Assembly (NCBI GenBank): GCA_903895595.1
Contig: CAITUP010000099.1
Span: 85,157 to 149,156 of the forward strand
Direction of reading: 5' to 3'
Length of the DNA: 64,000 bases
DNA from: an uncultured Acetobacteraceae bacterium
Lineage (GTDB): Bacteria > Pseudomonadota > Alphaproteobacteria > Acetobacterales > Acetobacteraceae
In this document: positions 35,402 through 45,033 of the stretch, piece after piece
Numbering within the stretch: the first letter of the stretch is position 1
Layout of the letters: each line of letters opens with the position of its first letter
Position numbers and translations under genes: made by a program
Notes under the pieces: model-generated
What the model was told of the DNA's origin: nothing
What the model saw: the letters and a program-made list of their open reading frames with translations, nothing else
Databases searched by the model: none

Positions 35402-37685
35402 TGCGATTACCTTGACTGTCGATATGACGATTTTGCTGGGCCCAAAGCTGGCGATAGACGGAGCAGCGTTCCAGCAGAACATCGTGCGGTGCGATATCCA
35501 GAAGCATGCCCTTGTCCAGCACCATGATCAGATCGCAATCCACCAGCGACGAGAGGCGGTGGGATACGATCAACATCGTCCGGCCACGGGCGATCCGCAG
35601 CAGGTTGGCGTTGACCAGTGCCTCGCTTTCCGGGTCGAGGGCGCTGGTGGCCTCATCGAGGATCAGGATACGCGGGTCCGTGATCACCGCGCGGGCGATC
35701 GCGAGCCGCTGGCGTTGGCCGCCGGAAAGGTTGGGCGAACCTTCCTCGATGTAGGTTTCATAGCCGTTCGGCATCCGCTCGATGAATTCTTCCGCTCCGG
35801 CCAGACGGGCGGCGCGGATGGCGTCGTCGAGTGTCAGGCCGGGCCGCCCTGCCAGGATGTTGTCCCGGATCGAGCCTCGAAACAGGAAATTTTCCTGCAA
35901 GACGACGCCGAAACTGGACCGCAGGTGGCGAAGGTTGATGGCTCGCAAATCGGCCCCGTCGATCTTCACGAAGCCAGAATACTCGCGGTTGATCCCCTGT
36001 AGCAGGCGCGTGATGGTCGATTTCCCCGAACCCGACCGTCCCACCAGGCCCAACATGGTGCCGGCGGGGATGTCGAACGAAATCTTGTTAAGCGCCGGTA
36101 GTTTCGTGCCGGGGTAGGTAAAGGTGACGTCTTCGAATGACACCGCTCCGGAGAATTTGGGGCGCACGCCGGTACCGGCATTGTCGATTTCCAGCGGGCG
36201 GTTCAACACGTCCGCGGCCTGACCCATGGCGCCGCCGACTTCTTCCCATTCCTCCATAAGACGCGCGAGACCGACCAGCGGCGCGCTGACGCGCTGCGAC
36301 AACATCATGAACGCGAACAGGGAACCGACTCCGACACCGGTTTCGTCGGAAATCGTCATGTAGGCGCCGATCAAGATGATGCCGACCCACATGAAACGCT
36401 CGACCGGGATGACCAACGTTTGCGGCCAGTTCGAGATTTTGCCGAATGCCAGACGCCACTTGCCGGCCTCCGCGACACGCTCGTCCCAAAGTGCCTTACG
36501 CTGCGGTTCCAGCGCGAGCGACTTCACGGTTTTAATCCCGAAAATCGTCTCGCCCAACGCTGCCTGCTTGTCGGTCTCCGCCTTCACGACCCGTCCGAAA
36601 AGCAGGCGGATAGGCCGGAGATAAGCCACGATGATCAGCAGGATCAGCGCTGCGCAGACCAGCACGATCCAGGCCAGTGTGGCGTTCAGCCAAAACAAAA
36701 TCGGCAACAGGATCGCCAAGGTGATCAGATCGAGGAAGGTCGCCATCAGCTTGCCGGTGATGAACTGCCGGACCTGATGGATCTGGGTGACCTTGTACAT
36801 CGTTTCGCCGGCCGGGTGGCGTTCGAAGTAGTCCAATGGCAGCCGGATCAAGCGGTTGAACACATGCAGATTGAGCTTTGCGTCGACCCGCACGCCGACG
36901 ACCAGGATAATCAACCGTCTGGCGTGACTGAGCAGCGCCTCATACAGGATCATAATGGCGAGGATGACCGACACCAAGGCCAGCGTCGAATAGCTGCGAT
37001 GGGTGATGACCCGGTCCACCACGGTCATAACCATCAGGGCGGGGAAAATGGTCAAGAAGCTCAGTGCGACGGAGGCGATGAACATATCGCGGATCGCCGC
37101 GCGTTCCTGCCCCACCAGACCGAACAGCCAGCGCAGGCTGAATGGGGGATCGGCCTCCGCATGACCGCGCTGGGCGCGCAGCATGATCGCCTCGCCGGCC
37201 CAGACCTCCGCGAGCCGCATCTCATCGACTGGGACAGGGGGCTCGGCTTCCGGCGCGCGCGGATCGCGCACCATGACAACCTTGTGTTCCACACTGGCGC
37301 CGGTCAGCAGACCCGCGGTGCCGTCCGTGAACAGCAACACGACCGGTCCGGTGTCATTAAACCCCAGAAGGTGACGCCACCGCAGGCGCACCGCGCGGGA
37401 CCACATGCCCGCACCTTGCGCCCAGGAAGAAAGCGCGGCGGGTGTGGGCGCGGGTTCATTTGGGTCGCCACGGAATTCGATGGGATCGAGATCCAAGCCG
37501 TAATACCGGGCGGCCATCATCATCGCGAGCAGACGGGGGTGAATCGGACCGGAACGCGACGCGTCGGAACCCATTGACATGCCAGCGTTCGTGCCATCTC
37601 CCCCGCCGCCGGACTGCGCGTCCTGGCTACCGGGAGTCCGACCCAGCCAAGGTTGGCCGGAAGTGTGACCGTCAGAAATATCCAC
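35373..37685 (-). CDS. Type I secretion ABC exporter with degenerate C39-like domain
   Basis: 770-aa HlyB/PrtD-type exporter. Residues about 45-175 match a C39-like domain lacking the catalytic Cys (HPRLLAMMMAARYYGLDLD) and the usual His region (SVEHKVVMVRD), so it should bind, not cleave, its substrate, as in RTX exporters. Residues about 190-480 form the six-TM domain, including VVDRVITHRSYSTLALVSVI. The ATPase domain has [23 protein letters not shown] and ILILDEATSALD. The first 45 residues are Gly/Ser rich and disordered. It heads the leftward unit; the secreted substrate is not evident in the window. Confidence 0.9.
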   Translation of the reverse strand: MDISDGHTSGQPWLGRTPGSQDAQSGGGGDGTNAGMSMGSDASRSGPIHPRLLAMMMAARYYGLDLDPIEFRGDPNEPAPTPAALSSWAQGAGMWSRAVRLRWRHLLGFNDTGPVVLLFTDGTAGLLTGASVEHKVVMVRDPRAPEAEPPVPVDEMRLAEVWAGEAIMLRAQRGHAEADPPFSLRWLFGLVGQERAAIRDMFIASVALSFLTIFPALMVMTVVDRVITHRSYSTLALVSVILAIMILYEALLSHARRLIILVVGVRVDAKLNLHVFNRLIRLPLDYFERHPAGETMYKVTQIHQVRQFITGKLMATFLDLITLAILLPILFWLNATLAWIVLVCAALILLIIVAYLRPIRLLFGRVVKAETDKQAALGETIFGIKTVKSLALEPQRKALWDERVAEAGKWRLAFGKISNWPQTLVIPVERFMWVGIILIGAYMTISDETGVGVGSLFAFMMLSQRVSAPLVGLARLMEEWEEVGGAMGQAADVLNRPLEIDNAGTGVRPKFSGAVSFEDVTFTYPGTKLPALNKISFDIPAGTMLGLVGRSGSGKSTITRLLQGINREYSGFVKIDGADLRAINLRHLRSSFGVVLQENFLFRGSIRDNILAGRPGLTLDDAIRAARLAGAEEFIERMPNGYETYIEEGSPNLSGGQRQRLAIARAVITDPRILILDEATSALDPESEALVNANLLRIARGRTMLIVSHRLSSLVDCDLIMVLDKGMLLDIAPHDVLLERCSVYRQLWAQQNRHIDSQGNRNVALAAPRI

Positions 37686-38034
37686 GAGCTAACCCTTCTG
37701 GAAGCAGGGCGGTTCGTCGCCGCCTCGCTTCGATATGTATGCCGCGACAGGCAATACCGTGGCCAGCCCGTTTTGAGGGTCCACCGGCATGCCCGTGTTT
37801 ACGTTTTTGTCATCTACGATATTGGGCGTCAGTGCCATTTTGCCAGATCGGGCTCAAACACGCCCATAACGACCCCGAACATGGGGGCTCGCGTTATAAA
37901 AGATCAACCAATCTTCAAATTCGAGACATTTTGTCACGCAGACGTGTTGTGCGTGCCGCTGTCCCGGTAGTACGACTGTCTAACCCGTCCTCCGTGGGCG
38001 GCTTATGGCACAGGCGTCAGGCAAGGACAAACAA
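37686..38034. promoter_or_regulatory. Divergent intergenic region (exporter / amidase)
   Basis: About 350 bp without a convincing gene between the exporter (leftward) and the amidase (rightward). Its middle (37800-37960) is clearly more AT-rich than its flanks, with TTATAA near 37894 and several T-runs, as expected for promoters driving both directions. I could not place a -35/-10 pair with proper spacing. A 105-codon open frame through it has no ribosome site, no family resemblance and crosses into the exporter gene. Confidence 0.4.
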
Positions 38035-39228
38035 ATGGTGGAACTGTTGGACGACGTAGGGGCTTTCATGCCGGGCGATCGGTTCGCGCATTCGCCGCTG
38101 GGGTCCGGCCGCCTGTCCGGTCTGACATTCGCGGTCAAAGATTTGTTCGACGTCGCGGGTGCGATTACAACCTACGGTAACCCTGACTGGGCACGCACGC
38201 ATCCGCCAGCGTCCGCCACCGCGCCTGTCGTGCTGGGGTTGTTGCAGGCCGGTGCCAGTTTGGCAGGCAAGACCAAAACCGTGGAGCTGGCCTACGGCCT
38301 GACCGGGGAAAACGTCTGGTACGGCACGCCGGTCAACGCGGCCGCGCCCGACCGCTTCCCGGGAGGCTCCAGCTGCGGCTCCGCCGCCGCTGTCGCCGGA
38401 CACCTCGTGGATTTCGCGTTGGGTTCTGACACCGGCGGTTCCGTGCGTATTCCGGCCAGTTATTGCGGCCTGTTCGGCATCCGGCCCACGGCCGGCGCGA
38501 TCAGCCTCGCGGGGGCCTGTCCGCTAGCGCCAAGCCTGGACACGCCGGGCTGGTTCACCCGGTCCGCGTCGCTGCTCGCCGGCGTGGGCGAGGTGCTGCT
38601 GCCGGCCAACCGGCAGGGCGCCGATGGTCCGCTGCTGCGGGTCGAAGAGGCCTGGGTCAACGCCCAGCCCGGCGTAGCGGAAGCGCTGCGGCCCGCGTTG
38701 GAGAAGCTGGAGCAGCTTCGCGGCCGCGCCATCGGGGTCCGGCTGGTGCCAGAGGGCCTCGACACGCTGTTTCAGCACTTCCGGATGGTGCAGGCCGAAG
38801 AGGCCTGGGCCGCGCTGGGGGCGTGGGTGGAGGCAACGGGTCCCCGCTTCGGCCCTGGCGTGGCGGAACGCTTCGCCGCCGCGAAAGCCACATCCCCGGC
38901 CGATGCCGCTCCCGGGCGCGCGTTCCGGCGCTTGCTGCAAGCACGCATTCGGCCGTTGCTGTCCGGCGGCGCGGTGCTGATCTACCCGACCAGCCCCTGT
39001 CCGGCGCCCTTACTGACCGCGACGCTGGCAGAGCAGGACGCGGTGCGTCAGAGGACCATGGGGGTCACGGCGATCGCCGGCTTCTGCGGCCTGCCGGAGG
39101 TGACCTTGCCGGTCGGGACGGTCAATGGCGCACCGGTGGGTCTGTCTCTGGTTGCCGGCCAGGGGCAGGATCGCGCTTTGTTGGCACTGGCCTGCGACGC
39201 CGCCGCCGTTCTAGGGTTGCCCGTCTAG
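38035..39228 (+). CDS. Amidase signature family hydrolase
   Basis: 397-aa amidase of the Ser-cisSer-Lys class. From the ATG at 38035 the triad is Lys35 (FAVKD), Ser112 (FPGGSSCGSAAAV) and nucleophile Ser136 (GSDTGGSVRIP), with the normal 24-residue spacing between the serines. One glycine of the SSGGS loop is Cys114, a minor variant. The ATG at 38035 has AAGGA upstream; an ATG at 38005 would add ten residues without one. Hydrolyses a small amide; substrate not readable. Next gene starts 20 bp downstream. Confidence 0.85.
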   Translation: MVELLDDVGAFMPGDRFAHSPLGSGRLSGLTFAVKDLFDVAGAITTYGNPDWARTHPPASATAPVVLGLLQAGASLAGKTKTVELAYGLTGENVWYGTPVNAAAPDRFPGGSSCGSAAAVAGHLVDFALGSDTGGSVRIPASYCGLFGIRPTAGAISLAGACPLAPSLDTPGWFTRSASLLAGVGEVLLPANRQGADGPLLRVEEAWVNAQPGVAEALRPALEKLEQLRGRAIGVRLVPEGLDTLFQHFRMVQAEEAWAALGAWVEATGPRFGPGVAERFAAAKATSPADAAPGRAFRRLLQARIRPLLSGGAVLIYPTSPCPAPLLTATLAEQDAVRQRTMGVTAIAGFCGLPEVTLPVGTVNGAPVGLSLVAGQGQDRALLALACDAAAVLGLPV

Positions 39229-39248
39229 TCAGGAATCGGAGTACGGGG

Positions 39249-39767
39249 ATGGATATACGCAACGCGACCGAGGCGGACATTCCTGAGATTCAGGCGATCT
39301 ACGCCCACCATGTGCTGCACGGCACCGGCACGTTCGACGAAACCCCGCCCTCCGCCGAGGAGATGAACGCCAAATTCCGTTCGGTCCTAGATCGCGGATG
39401 GTCCTGGCTGGTCGCGGCCGACGCGACCGGGGTGCTGGGATATGCCTATTACACCCAGTACCGGGATCGCTCCGCCTACCGCTACTGTGCGGAGGACAGC
39501 ATCTATGTGCGCGACGACGTGCGGGGCCAGGGGGTCGGCAAGGCGCTGGTCTCGGCGCTGATCGACCACGCCACGGCGCGGGGCATGCGGCAGATGATCG
39601 CGGTGATCGGCGATTCCGAAAATGTCGGTTCCATCGGCGTGCATGCCAGCCTGGGATTCCACATGGTCGGCACGCTGCGCGCGGCCGGGGTGAAGTTCGG
39701 CCGCTGGGTGGATGTGGTGTCGATGCAGCGGGCGCTGGGCAACGGCGACGCCGATGTGCCCGTCTGA
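39249..39767 (+). CDS. GNAT acetyltransferase, phosphinothricin/methionine-sulfoximine type
   Basis: 172-aa acetyl-CoA-dependent N-acetyltransferase. It matches the Pat/MddA (YncA) group: MDIRNATEADIPEIQAIYAH; TFDETPPSAEEM; the acetyl-CoA loop VRDDVRGQGVGKALVSALI; and IAVIGDSENVGSIGVHASLG with FHMVGTLRAAGVKFGRWVDV near the C-terminus. Such enzymes acetylate toxic glutamine-synthetase inhibitors or methionine analogues. ATG at 39249. It abuts the next gene (TGAATG), and the three genes from 38035 probably form one transcript. Confidence 0.88.
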   Translation: MDIRNATEADIPEIQAIYAHHVLHGTGTFDETPPSAEEMNAKFRSVLDRGWSWLVAADATGVLGYAYYTQYRDRSAYRYCAEDSIYVRDDVRGQGVGKALVSALIDHATARGMRQMIAVIGDSENVGSIGVHASLGFHMVGTLRAAGVKFGRWVDVVSMQRALGNGDADVPV

Positions 39768-41012
39768 ATGCTGAAAGACCGCCGTATTTGGTTCATGGCG
39801 GCCTACGGGTTCGCCGCCGGCCTGCCGCTGCCGCTGTCCGGCTTCACCTTCCGGCTTTGGCTGTCGGAGGGCGGGGTCTCGCTCGCCACGATCGGACTGA
39901 CCGCCAACATCGCTTTGGCCTATTCGCTGAAATTCCTCTGGGCGCCGGTGTTCGACCGGCCGCCGCCAGGGCCGTTCCGGCATTTGGGGCAGCGGCGTGG
40001 GTGGCTGGCGATTATCCAGCCGATGCTGGTCTTGGCCGCCATTCTGCTGGCCGCGTCCGATCCGGCGGCCAATCCGATCCCCTCCCTCGCCGCCGCCGCT
40101 TTGGTCGCCTTCTGTTCGGCCAGCCAGGATATCGTGGTGGACGCGTGGCGCATCGAACTGTTTCCCCAGCGCCTGCAAGGCGGCGCCCTGGCCGCCTACG
40201 TCTGGGGCTATCGCGTGGCACTGCTGATCACCACGTCCGGGGTCATCAAACTGGTCGGCACCTTCGGTTGGCATGCCACCCTGCTGGGCATCGCCGCGCT
40301 GCTCACGATCGGACCGGTCGTCACGGCCTTCGCCCCGGAACCGGATACCGTCGCGGCGGCCCGTACCGCCCTGACCGGCTTCGCCGCCCGTATGCGGGAG
40401 GCAGTGATCGCCCCCCTCTGGGAATTTCTCACTCGCCCCGGCGCCATCGCGATCCTCGCCTTCGTTGCCCTGTTCAAACTCGGGGAGGCGATGGCCGGCA
40501 TCATGACGGCGCCCTTCTACCGCTCGCTGGGCTTCAATCGCGACGCGCTTGCCAATATCGGGCTGTTTTCGCTGTTCGCCACCCTGGCGGGAATCTCCCT
40601 GGGCGGCTGGCTCGTTGCACGCATCGGTGTCGGGCGAGCGCTGGTCGCGACCAGCTGGGCACAGACCATCGCCATGGGAATGTACCTGGTACTGGCTTAT
40701 TCGGCCGGCGCGCACGCCGTCCTGTACGGCACCGTCGCGACCGAGGCCTTCGCGCAGGGCATGGCCGATGCGGCGTTCCTGACCTACCTGTCCGGCCTGT
40801 GTTCGCGCCGGTTCACCGCGACGCAGTACGCGCTGCTGTCCTCGGTCCCCGCTTTCGCGATTCACACGCTCGGCGGCACGTCCGGCCTGCTGGCCGGGGC
40901 ACTGGGCTGGGTGTCGTTCTACACGCTGTGCCTGTTCGCGGCCCTGCCGGCGATGGCGCTGATGTTGTTCCTGCTGAAGCGCCACCCGCCGGAACAGACC
41001 CCCTCTACTTAG
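39768..41012 (+). CDS. AmpG-like MFS permease
   Basis: 414-aa inner-membrane transporter with about 12 hydrophobic segments, resembling AmpG and related muropeptide permeases: [20 protein letters not shown] at the N-terminus (AmpG has G.SSGLP), [29 protein letters not shown], and [14 protein letters not shown], the AmpG family's D..D.Y/W motif. AmpG imports anhydromuropeptides for peptidoglycan recycling. Whether this is the main AmpG or a paralogue is unknown. ATG directly follows the acetyltransferase stop; its 3' end overlaps the convergent SDR gene by 8 bp. Confidence 0.75.
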   Translation: MLKDRRIWFMAAYGFAAGLPLPLSGFTFRLWLSEGGVSLATIGLTANIALAYSLKFLWAPVFDRPPPGPFRHLGQRRGWLAIIQPMLVLAAILLAASDPAANPIPSLAAAALVAFCSASQDIVVDAWRIELFPQRLQGGALAAYVWGYRVALLITTSGVIKLVGTFGWHATLLGIAALLTIGPVVTAFAPEPDTVAAARTALTGFAARMREAVIAPLWEFLTRPGAIAILAFVALFKLGEAMAGIMTAPFYRSLGFNRDALANIGLFSLFATLAGISLGGWLVARIGVGRALVATSWAQTIAMGMYLVLAYSAGAHAVLYGTVATEAFAQGMADAAFLTYLSGLCSRRFTATQYALLSSVPAFAIHTLGGTSGLLAGALGWVSFYTLCLFAALPAMALMLFLLKRHPPEQTPST

Positions 41013-41829
41013 GCTCGATCGGCATACGCGCGATGCTGAGCCACGCGACCGGGGCGCCGGCTTGCTGGGCGGCCTGATCCGCCGGCAGCGCCGTATCCCA
41101 ATCGGCGGCGATGAAACGCCGGCCGCTGACCGCATTCGCGGCGTCGGAAACCAGCCACAGCAGCGGCGGCACCATGATCTCCGGCTGCAGCATCTTGGCG
41201 CGATCGCCGGATTCGTCGCCGACCAGACCGGTGTTGGTGACGCCGCCTGGCACCAGCACGTTGGCGGTCACGCCGGTTCCCTTCAAATCGGCAGCCAGCA
41301 CCGCCATTGCCGACTCTGCTGCCGCCTTACTGGAGCCGTACAGCAGGTATCCCTCGCGTACCATCGTCCCCAGGCTGGTGGTGACCGTGATCACCCGGCC
41401 GCTGTTGGCTTTGATCATGTGCGGCACGACGGCACGCGCCATCATGATCGGCGCGGTGGCGTTCACGGCGAGGAAGCGCGCCCATTGTTCCGGGGTGGTT
41501 TCCCAGAAACGGATTGGGTCGCGCCGCTGGTCCGCCTTAATGGAGGCCTGCCCGACCCCGGCATTGTTCACCAGAATGTCGATCCGGCCGGTATTGGCCA
41601 GCGCCGTGTTCACGATCGCGTCGAAGGAGTCCGCCTGCGACAGATCCGCCGGATGGGCGATGAATTTGCCAGCAAACCCCGCCGCCGACGCCGCCACACC
41701 CGCCAAAGCCTGCGCCGCTCGGTCCACGCCGATCACGTCGATGCCGGCTTGCGCCAGTCCCAGCGCCATCGCCCGCCCGATGCCGCTGGCGGCACCGGTG
41801 ACGATGGCGGTTTTACGTTCGCTGGCCAT
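41005..41829 (-). CDS. Short-chain dehydrogenase/reductase (SDR)
   Basis: 274-aa classical SDR. It has the nucleotide motif TGAASGIG near residue 11, NNAGVGQ (about 88-94), a catalytic Ser in VITVTTSLG, and [11 protein letters not shown] (Tyr-x3-Lys). The D after the second strand (GVDRAAQ) suggests NAD preference. ATG at 41829. Convergent with the AmpG-like gene and divergent from upp with an 87-bp gap. Substrate not known. Confidence 0.88.
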   Translation of the reverse strand: MASERKTAIVTGAASGIGRAMALGLAQAGIDVIGVDRAAQALAGVAASAAGFAGKFIAHPADLSQADSFDAIVNTALANTGRIDILVNNAGVGQASIKADQRRDPIRFWETTPEQWARFLAVNATAPIMMARAVVPHMIKANSGRVITVTTSLGTMVREGYLLYGSSKAAAESAMAVLAADLKGTGVTANVLVPGGVTNTGLVGDESGDRAKMLQPEIMVPPLLWLVSDAANAVSGRRFIAADWDTALPADQAAQQAGAPVAWLSIARMPIEPK

Positions 41830-41916
41830 GAGCGCATCCTCCTGTTTCGGTTATCCCAGGACTGTTTCAGAAATGCGCGGCGGAGACCAGCCGCGACCGG
41901 AGTGGAGACACTAGCC

Positions 41917-42552
41917 ATGACAGCGAACGTCACCGTGATCGCTCACCCGCTGGTCCAGCACAAGCTGACATTGTTGCGGGACAAAACCACGCCATCCGCC
42001 GATTTCCGCCGCGTCATACGCGAGATCGGCCTGCTGCTGGGTTACGAGGCGACCCGCGACCTGCCGCTGGAGAACGTGCCCATCGAGACGCCGCTGGAAC
42101 CGATGCAAGCGCCCCGCCTCGCCGGCAAAAAGCTGTGCATCGTGTCGGTCCTGCGGGCAGGGAATGGGTTGCTGGAGGGGATGCTCGATCTGATTCCCTC
42201 GGCACGGATCGGCTATATCGGGCTGGCGCGGGATGAGGCGACGCTCCAGCCAGCGGAATACTACCTGAAACTGCCGGGGGAACTCGGCCAGCGTCCGGTG
42301 CTGGTCGCCGATCCGATGCTGGCGACCGGCAACAGCGCGATCGCGGCGGTTACCCGGCTGAAACAGGCGGGCGCGACGCGGATCAAGTTCGTCTGCCTGC
42401 TGGCCGCGCCCGAGGGTTTGGCGGCCTTCGCCGCGGCGCACCCGGACGTGCCGGTGTTCACCGCGGCGATCGACCGGCAACTCGATCACCGCGGTTATAT
42501 TCAGCCCGGATTGGGCGATGCCGGGGATCGTATCCACGGCACGAAGGGATGA
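41917..42552 (+). CDS. upp: Uracil phosphoribosyltransferase
   Basis: 211-aa enzyme making UMP from uracil and PRPP in pyrimidine salvage. Motifs: N-terminal [38 protein letters not shown], the PRPP loop [14 protein letters not shown], and C-terminal [20 protein letters not shown] that contacts uracil. ATG at 41917 follows GTGGAGAC. A longer upstream frame is antisense to the SDR. Converges with the universal stress gene (4-bp gap). Confidence 0.96.
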   Translation: MTANVTVIAHPLVQHKLTLLRDKTTPSADFRRVIREIGLLLGYEATRDLPLENVPIETPLEPMQAPRLAGKKLCIVSVLRAGNGLLEGMLDLIPSARIGYIGLARDEATLQPAEYYLKLPGELGQRPVLVADPMLATGNSAIAAVTRLKQAGATRIKFVCLLAAPEGLAAFAAAHPDVPVFTAAIDRQLDHRGYIQPGLGDAGDRIHGTKG

Positions 42553-42556
42553 CGGC

Positions 42557-43423
42557 TCAGCGCGTCATCATCACCGGCAGAGTGGAGTATTCCAGCACAT
42601 GCCGCGTCACGCCGCCGAGGATCAGTTGCCGCAAGCGGGAATGCGAGTAGGCGCCCATCGACAGCAGGTCGCAGCCGAACTCGGCCGCCGCCGCGAGCAG
42701 CCCGGCACCGACCGAACCGCCCACGGATTTGAACATCACGATGTCCGCGTTCACGTCGTGCAGTGCCAGATAGGCGGCAAGGTCGGGGGCGGCGGGACCG
42801 CGACGCTGGTAGCCCTCGGCGGACAAAATGCGCACCGCTTCCGCCTGCTGCATCCAAGGCAGCGCGGCGAACGCGGATTCCGCGGATTCCGCAGTGCCGT
42901 TCCATGCCAGACACACCCGCGTGCCGATCGATTTCGGCGCGATCTGCGGGGAAATCAGCACGGGACGGCCGGAATCGAACAACACCGCATGCAGCGCATC
43001 GGAGGAGGAGACGTCCTCGCCGGCATCGGGGTGCGGCACCACGGTCAGATCGGACAGGCGGGCCTGCTGCGCGACGATGTCTTCCTCGCGCCCGGTGACC
43101 GAGGCAAAGCTGGCGGTCGGGTAATGCAGGCCGGCGCGCGGTTCCCCAACCACGACTTCCTGACGGGCGACGAAACGCTCGAACATCGAGCGGACGGCGT
43201 AGGCGCGATCGCCACTCTCTTTTTCGGTGGCGGACATCATCTCCTCGATCATCGCGCCGGACAGGCCCTCGCCGGCCAGCGGCGCGACGTCGCGGCTGTC
43301 GACCCGGACATGCAAAGCGGTGACATGCGCGTTGAACCGGCGCGCGATCATCAGGGAGGTGGTGAGCGCGGCCTCTCCGGCGGCGGTGCCGGTTAAGGGC
43401 AGCAGCAATTTGCGGATAGGCAT
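42557..43423 (-). CDS. Universal stress protein (UspA family)
   Basis: 288-aa protein with two Usp-like halves. The N-terminal half starts MPIRKLLLPLTGTAAGEAAL; the C-terminal half has RVCLAWNGTAESAESAFAAL and ends MGAYSHSRLRQLILGGVTRH VLEYSTLPVMM, containing the G-2x-G-9x-G-(S/T)-like nucleotide motif in altered form. Cytoplasmic stress-survival protein. ATG at 43423 is preceded by GAAGGAG; an upstream in-frame ATG at 43567 lies in the 3' region of the next gene and is Arg-rich, so it was rejected. The 55-bp gap to the kinase gene shows nothing distinctive. Confidence 0.88.
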   Translation of the reverse strand: MPIRKLLLPLTGTAAGEAALTTSLMIARRFNAHVTALHVRVDSRDVAPLAGEGLSGAMIEEMMSATEKESGDRAYAVRSMFERFVARQEVVVGEPRAGLHYPTASFASVTGREEDIVAQQARLSDLTVVPHPDAGEDVSSSDALHAVLFDSGRPVLISPQIAPKSIGTRVCLAWNGTAESAESAFAALPWMQQAEAVRILSAEGYQRRGPAAPDLAAYLALHDVNADIVMFKSVGGSVGAGLLAAAAEFGCDLLSMGAYSHSRLRQLILGGVTRHVLEYSTLPVMMTR

Positions 43424-43478
43424 TGGTCGGCTCCTTCTCGTTTCTAATCTTCCCAGAACGCGGGTCTGGTTTGCGCTT

Positions 43479-44963
43479 CTAGCACGCCTCGAGCGGATCA
43501 GGGAGGAAATTCCGCGCTCGCGCCAGAGCCGCGTTCGCATCCGACGCGTCAATGGGATTCCAGTCAACTGGGCCGGGGTCGTGCGGCGCGGCGGCGCGCA
43601 GGACCGCCACGGTCGCGTCGGAAGCGTCGCCGGTGCGGGCGGCGACGCGGCGTTCCAGCTCCTTCATCGGCGCCTGGAGCCAAAAACCTGCAAAGGAGAC
43701 GCCGGTTTTCCTGGCAGCTTCGGTGACCATGGTGCGGTGTTTGGCGCTCATGAACGTGGCATCGGCCACGACGGCGTGGCCGGCGGCGGCGGCCTGTCGC
43801 ACGGTTTCCGCCAGGATTTCGAACACCTGCCGGCTGATTTTGGGTGTGTAGGCGGCTTGCGGCAGGCGCTGTTCGGGGGCGGAACCGAACAGGCGTTTGC
43901 GGATTTCGTCGCTGCGCACCACAAGCGCGCCGGGCGACGACCCCAGTTCGGGCGCCAAAGCGCGGGCCAGGGTCGATTTGCCGGAACCCGGCAAGCCGCC
44001 AACCGCGACGACGATGGGTTTGGCCGGTCGCAGATAGGCGATGGCGGAGGCCAGATAGGACTGCGCGGCCTCGGGTTGGCCGCTGCGCGCGGCGACGTGG
44101 GCGCGTACCATGGCGCGCATCGACAGGAAGGCGGGCAGGGCTTCGACCAAAGCGGCGTCGCCTGTGCGGGCGACGTAGCGGTTGAGCACACGGTTCGCGG
44201 CGGGGCGGCCGATCTGGTGCTCCAGGTCCATCAGCAGGAATGCGAGGTCGTAGCCGAGGTCGATGGTCGCCAGATTTTCATCGAACTCCAGCGCGTCGAA
44301 CAGCACCGGTTTGCCGTCCCACAAGCAGACATTGCCCAGATGCAGATCGCCATGGGCGCGGCGGACGAAGCCATCGATGGCCCGCTGTTCCAGCCACGGG
44401 GTCAGAGTATCCAGCGCCCGCGTTATTGCCCGTCCCCAGGCCTGAACCGTGTCCGGCGGCAATCCCGCATCCAAGGCCGAATGGACATTGCCGTCGGCGA
44501 TCCAGCGCATATCGGGGCGAGCGTTGGGGAGGGGTTGCAGGGCCTGATGGTAAGCCGCGACGGCGTCGGCGATGGCGTCCAATAACGGCGGGTCGAGGCG
44601 GCTTTCCGCGACGATCGTCGTCAAGAAGTCGGCGGCGGGGACGCGGGCCATGCGGAGGACCCAATCGACGACGGGGCCCTCGGCGGTCAGGGCCAGGGTG
44701 CCGTCCAGCTGGCGGCGGATGGGGACGACGTCGCGATACAGGCCGGGGGCGGCTTGGGCGTTCAGGGCCAGTTCGCGCTCGGAAAAGTGGCGACGGGCTT
44801 CGACGGAGGAAAAATCCAGGAAGGCAAGGTGGACGGATTTTTTCAGCTTCCAGACGGTGTCGGGGCCAAGGAAGACCAGGGAGATGTGGGTCTCGATGGG
44901 GTCGGTGCCGGCGAGGGCTCGGAGGTAGGCGACGGTTTCGGCTTGGTCCGTTGGGGAGGTCAT
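43479..44963 (-). CDS. APH-like / P-loop kinase fusion protein
   Basis: 494-aa two-domain protein. Residues 1 to about 330 are an aminoglycoside-phosphotransferase-like fold, with the catalytic loop HGDLHLGNVCLW near 213 and the metal-binding FDALEF.....TIDLGYDLAF. Residues about 335-494 are a P-loop kinase with GGLPGSGKSTLARAL and a VVADATFMSAKHR segment, like gluconate or polynucleotide-type kinases. This fusion is widespread in proteobacteria and its substrate is unknown. The start ATG at 44963 lies downstream of pdxH, separated by a palindromic element. Confidence 0.85.
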   Translation of the reverse strand: MTSPTDQAETVAYLRALAGTDPIETHISLVFLGPDTVWKLKKSVHLAFLDFSSVEARRHFSERELALNAQAAPGLYRDVVPIRRQLDGTLALTAEGPVVDWVLRMARVPAADFLTTIVAESRLDPPLLDAIADAVAAYHQALQPLPNARPDMRWIADGNVHSALDAGLPPDTVQAWGRAITRALDTLTPWLEQRAIDGFVRRAHGDLHLGNVCLWDGKPVLFDALEFDENLATIDLGYDLAFLLMDLEHQIGRPAANRVLNRYVARTGDAALVEALPAFLSMRAMVRAHVAARSGQPEAAQSYLASAIAYLRPAKPIVVAVGGLPGSGKSTLARALAPELGSSPGALVVRSDEIRKRLFGSAPEQRLPQAAYTPKISRQVFEILAETVRQAAAAGHAVVADATFMSAKHRTMVTEAARKTGVSFAGFWLQAPMKELERRVAARTGDASDATVAVLRAAAPHDPGPVDWNPIDASDANAALARARNFLPDPLEAC

Positions 44964-44974
44964 GACTCCGCCCT

Positions 44975-45022
44975 GTCATCCTTGTCGAAAGGCCTGGGTC
45001 CTCGGCCTTCGCCGAGGATGAC
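44975..45022. repeat. Palindromic intergenic element
   Basis: Composite inverted repeat in the 70-bp gap between pdxH and the kinase gene. The outer arms are GTCATCCT (44975-44982) and AGGATGAC (45015-45022). Inner arms CGAAAGGCC and GGCCTTCG pair with one bulge. An alternative nested hairpin, 45000-45017, has a perfect 7-bp stem CCTCGGC/GCCGAGG and a CTTC loop. No T-run follows, so a REP-like element is more likely than a terminator. Confidence 0.7.
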
Positions 45023-45033
45023 GCGGGGGAGAG

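Noticed and set aside
37653..37970. 105-codon open frame in the exporter/amidase gap
   Set aside because: No ribosome site, no recognisable fold, and overlaps the 5' end of the exporter gene in antisense.
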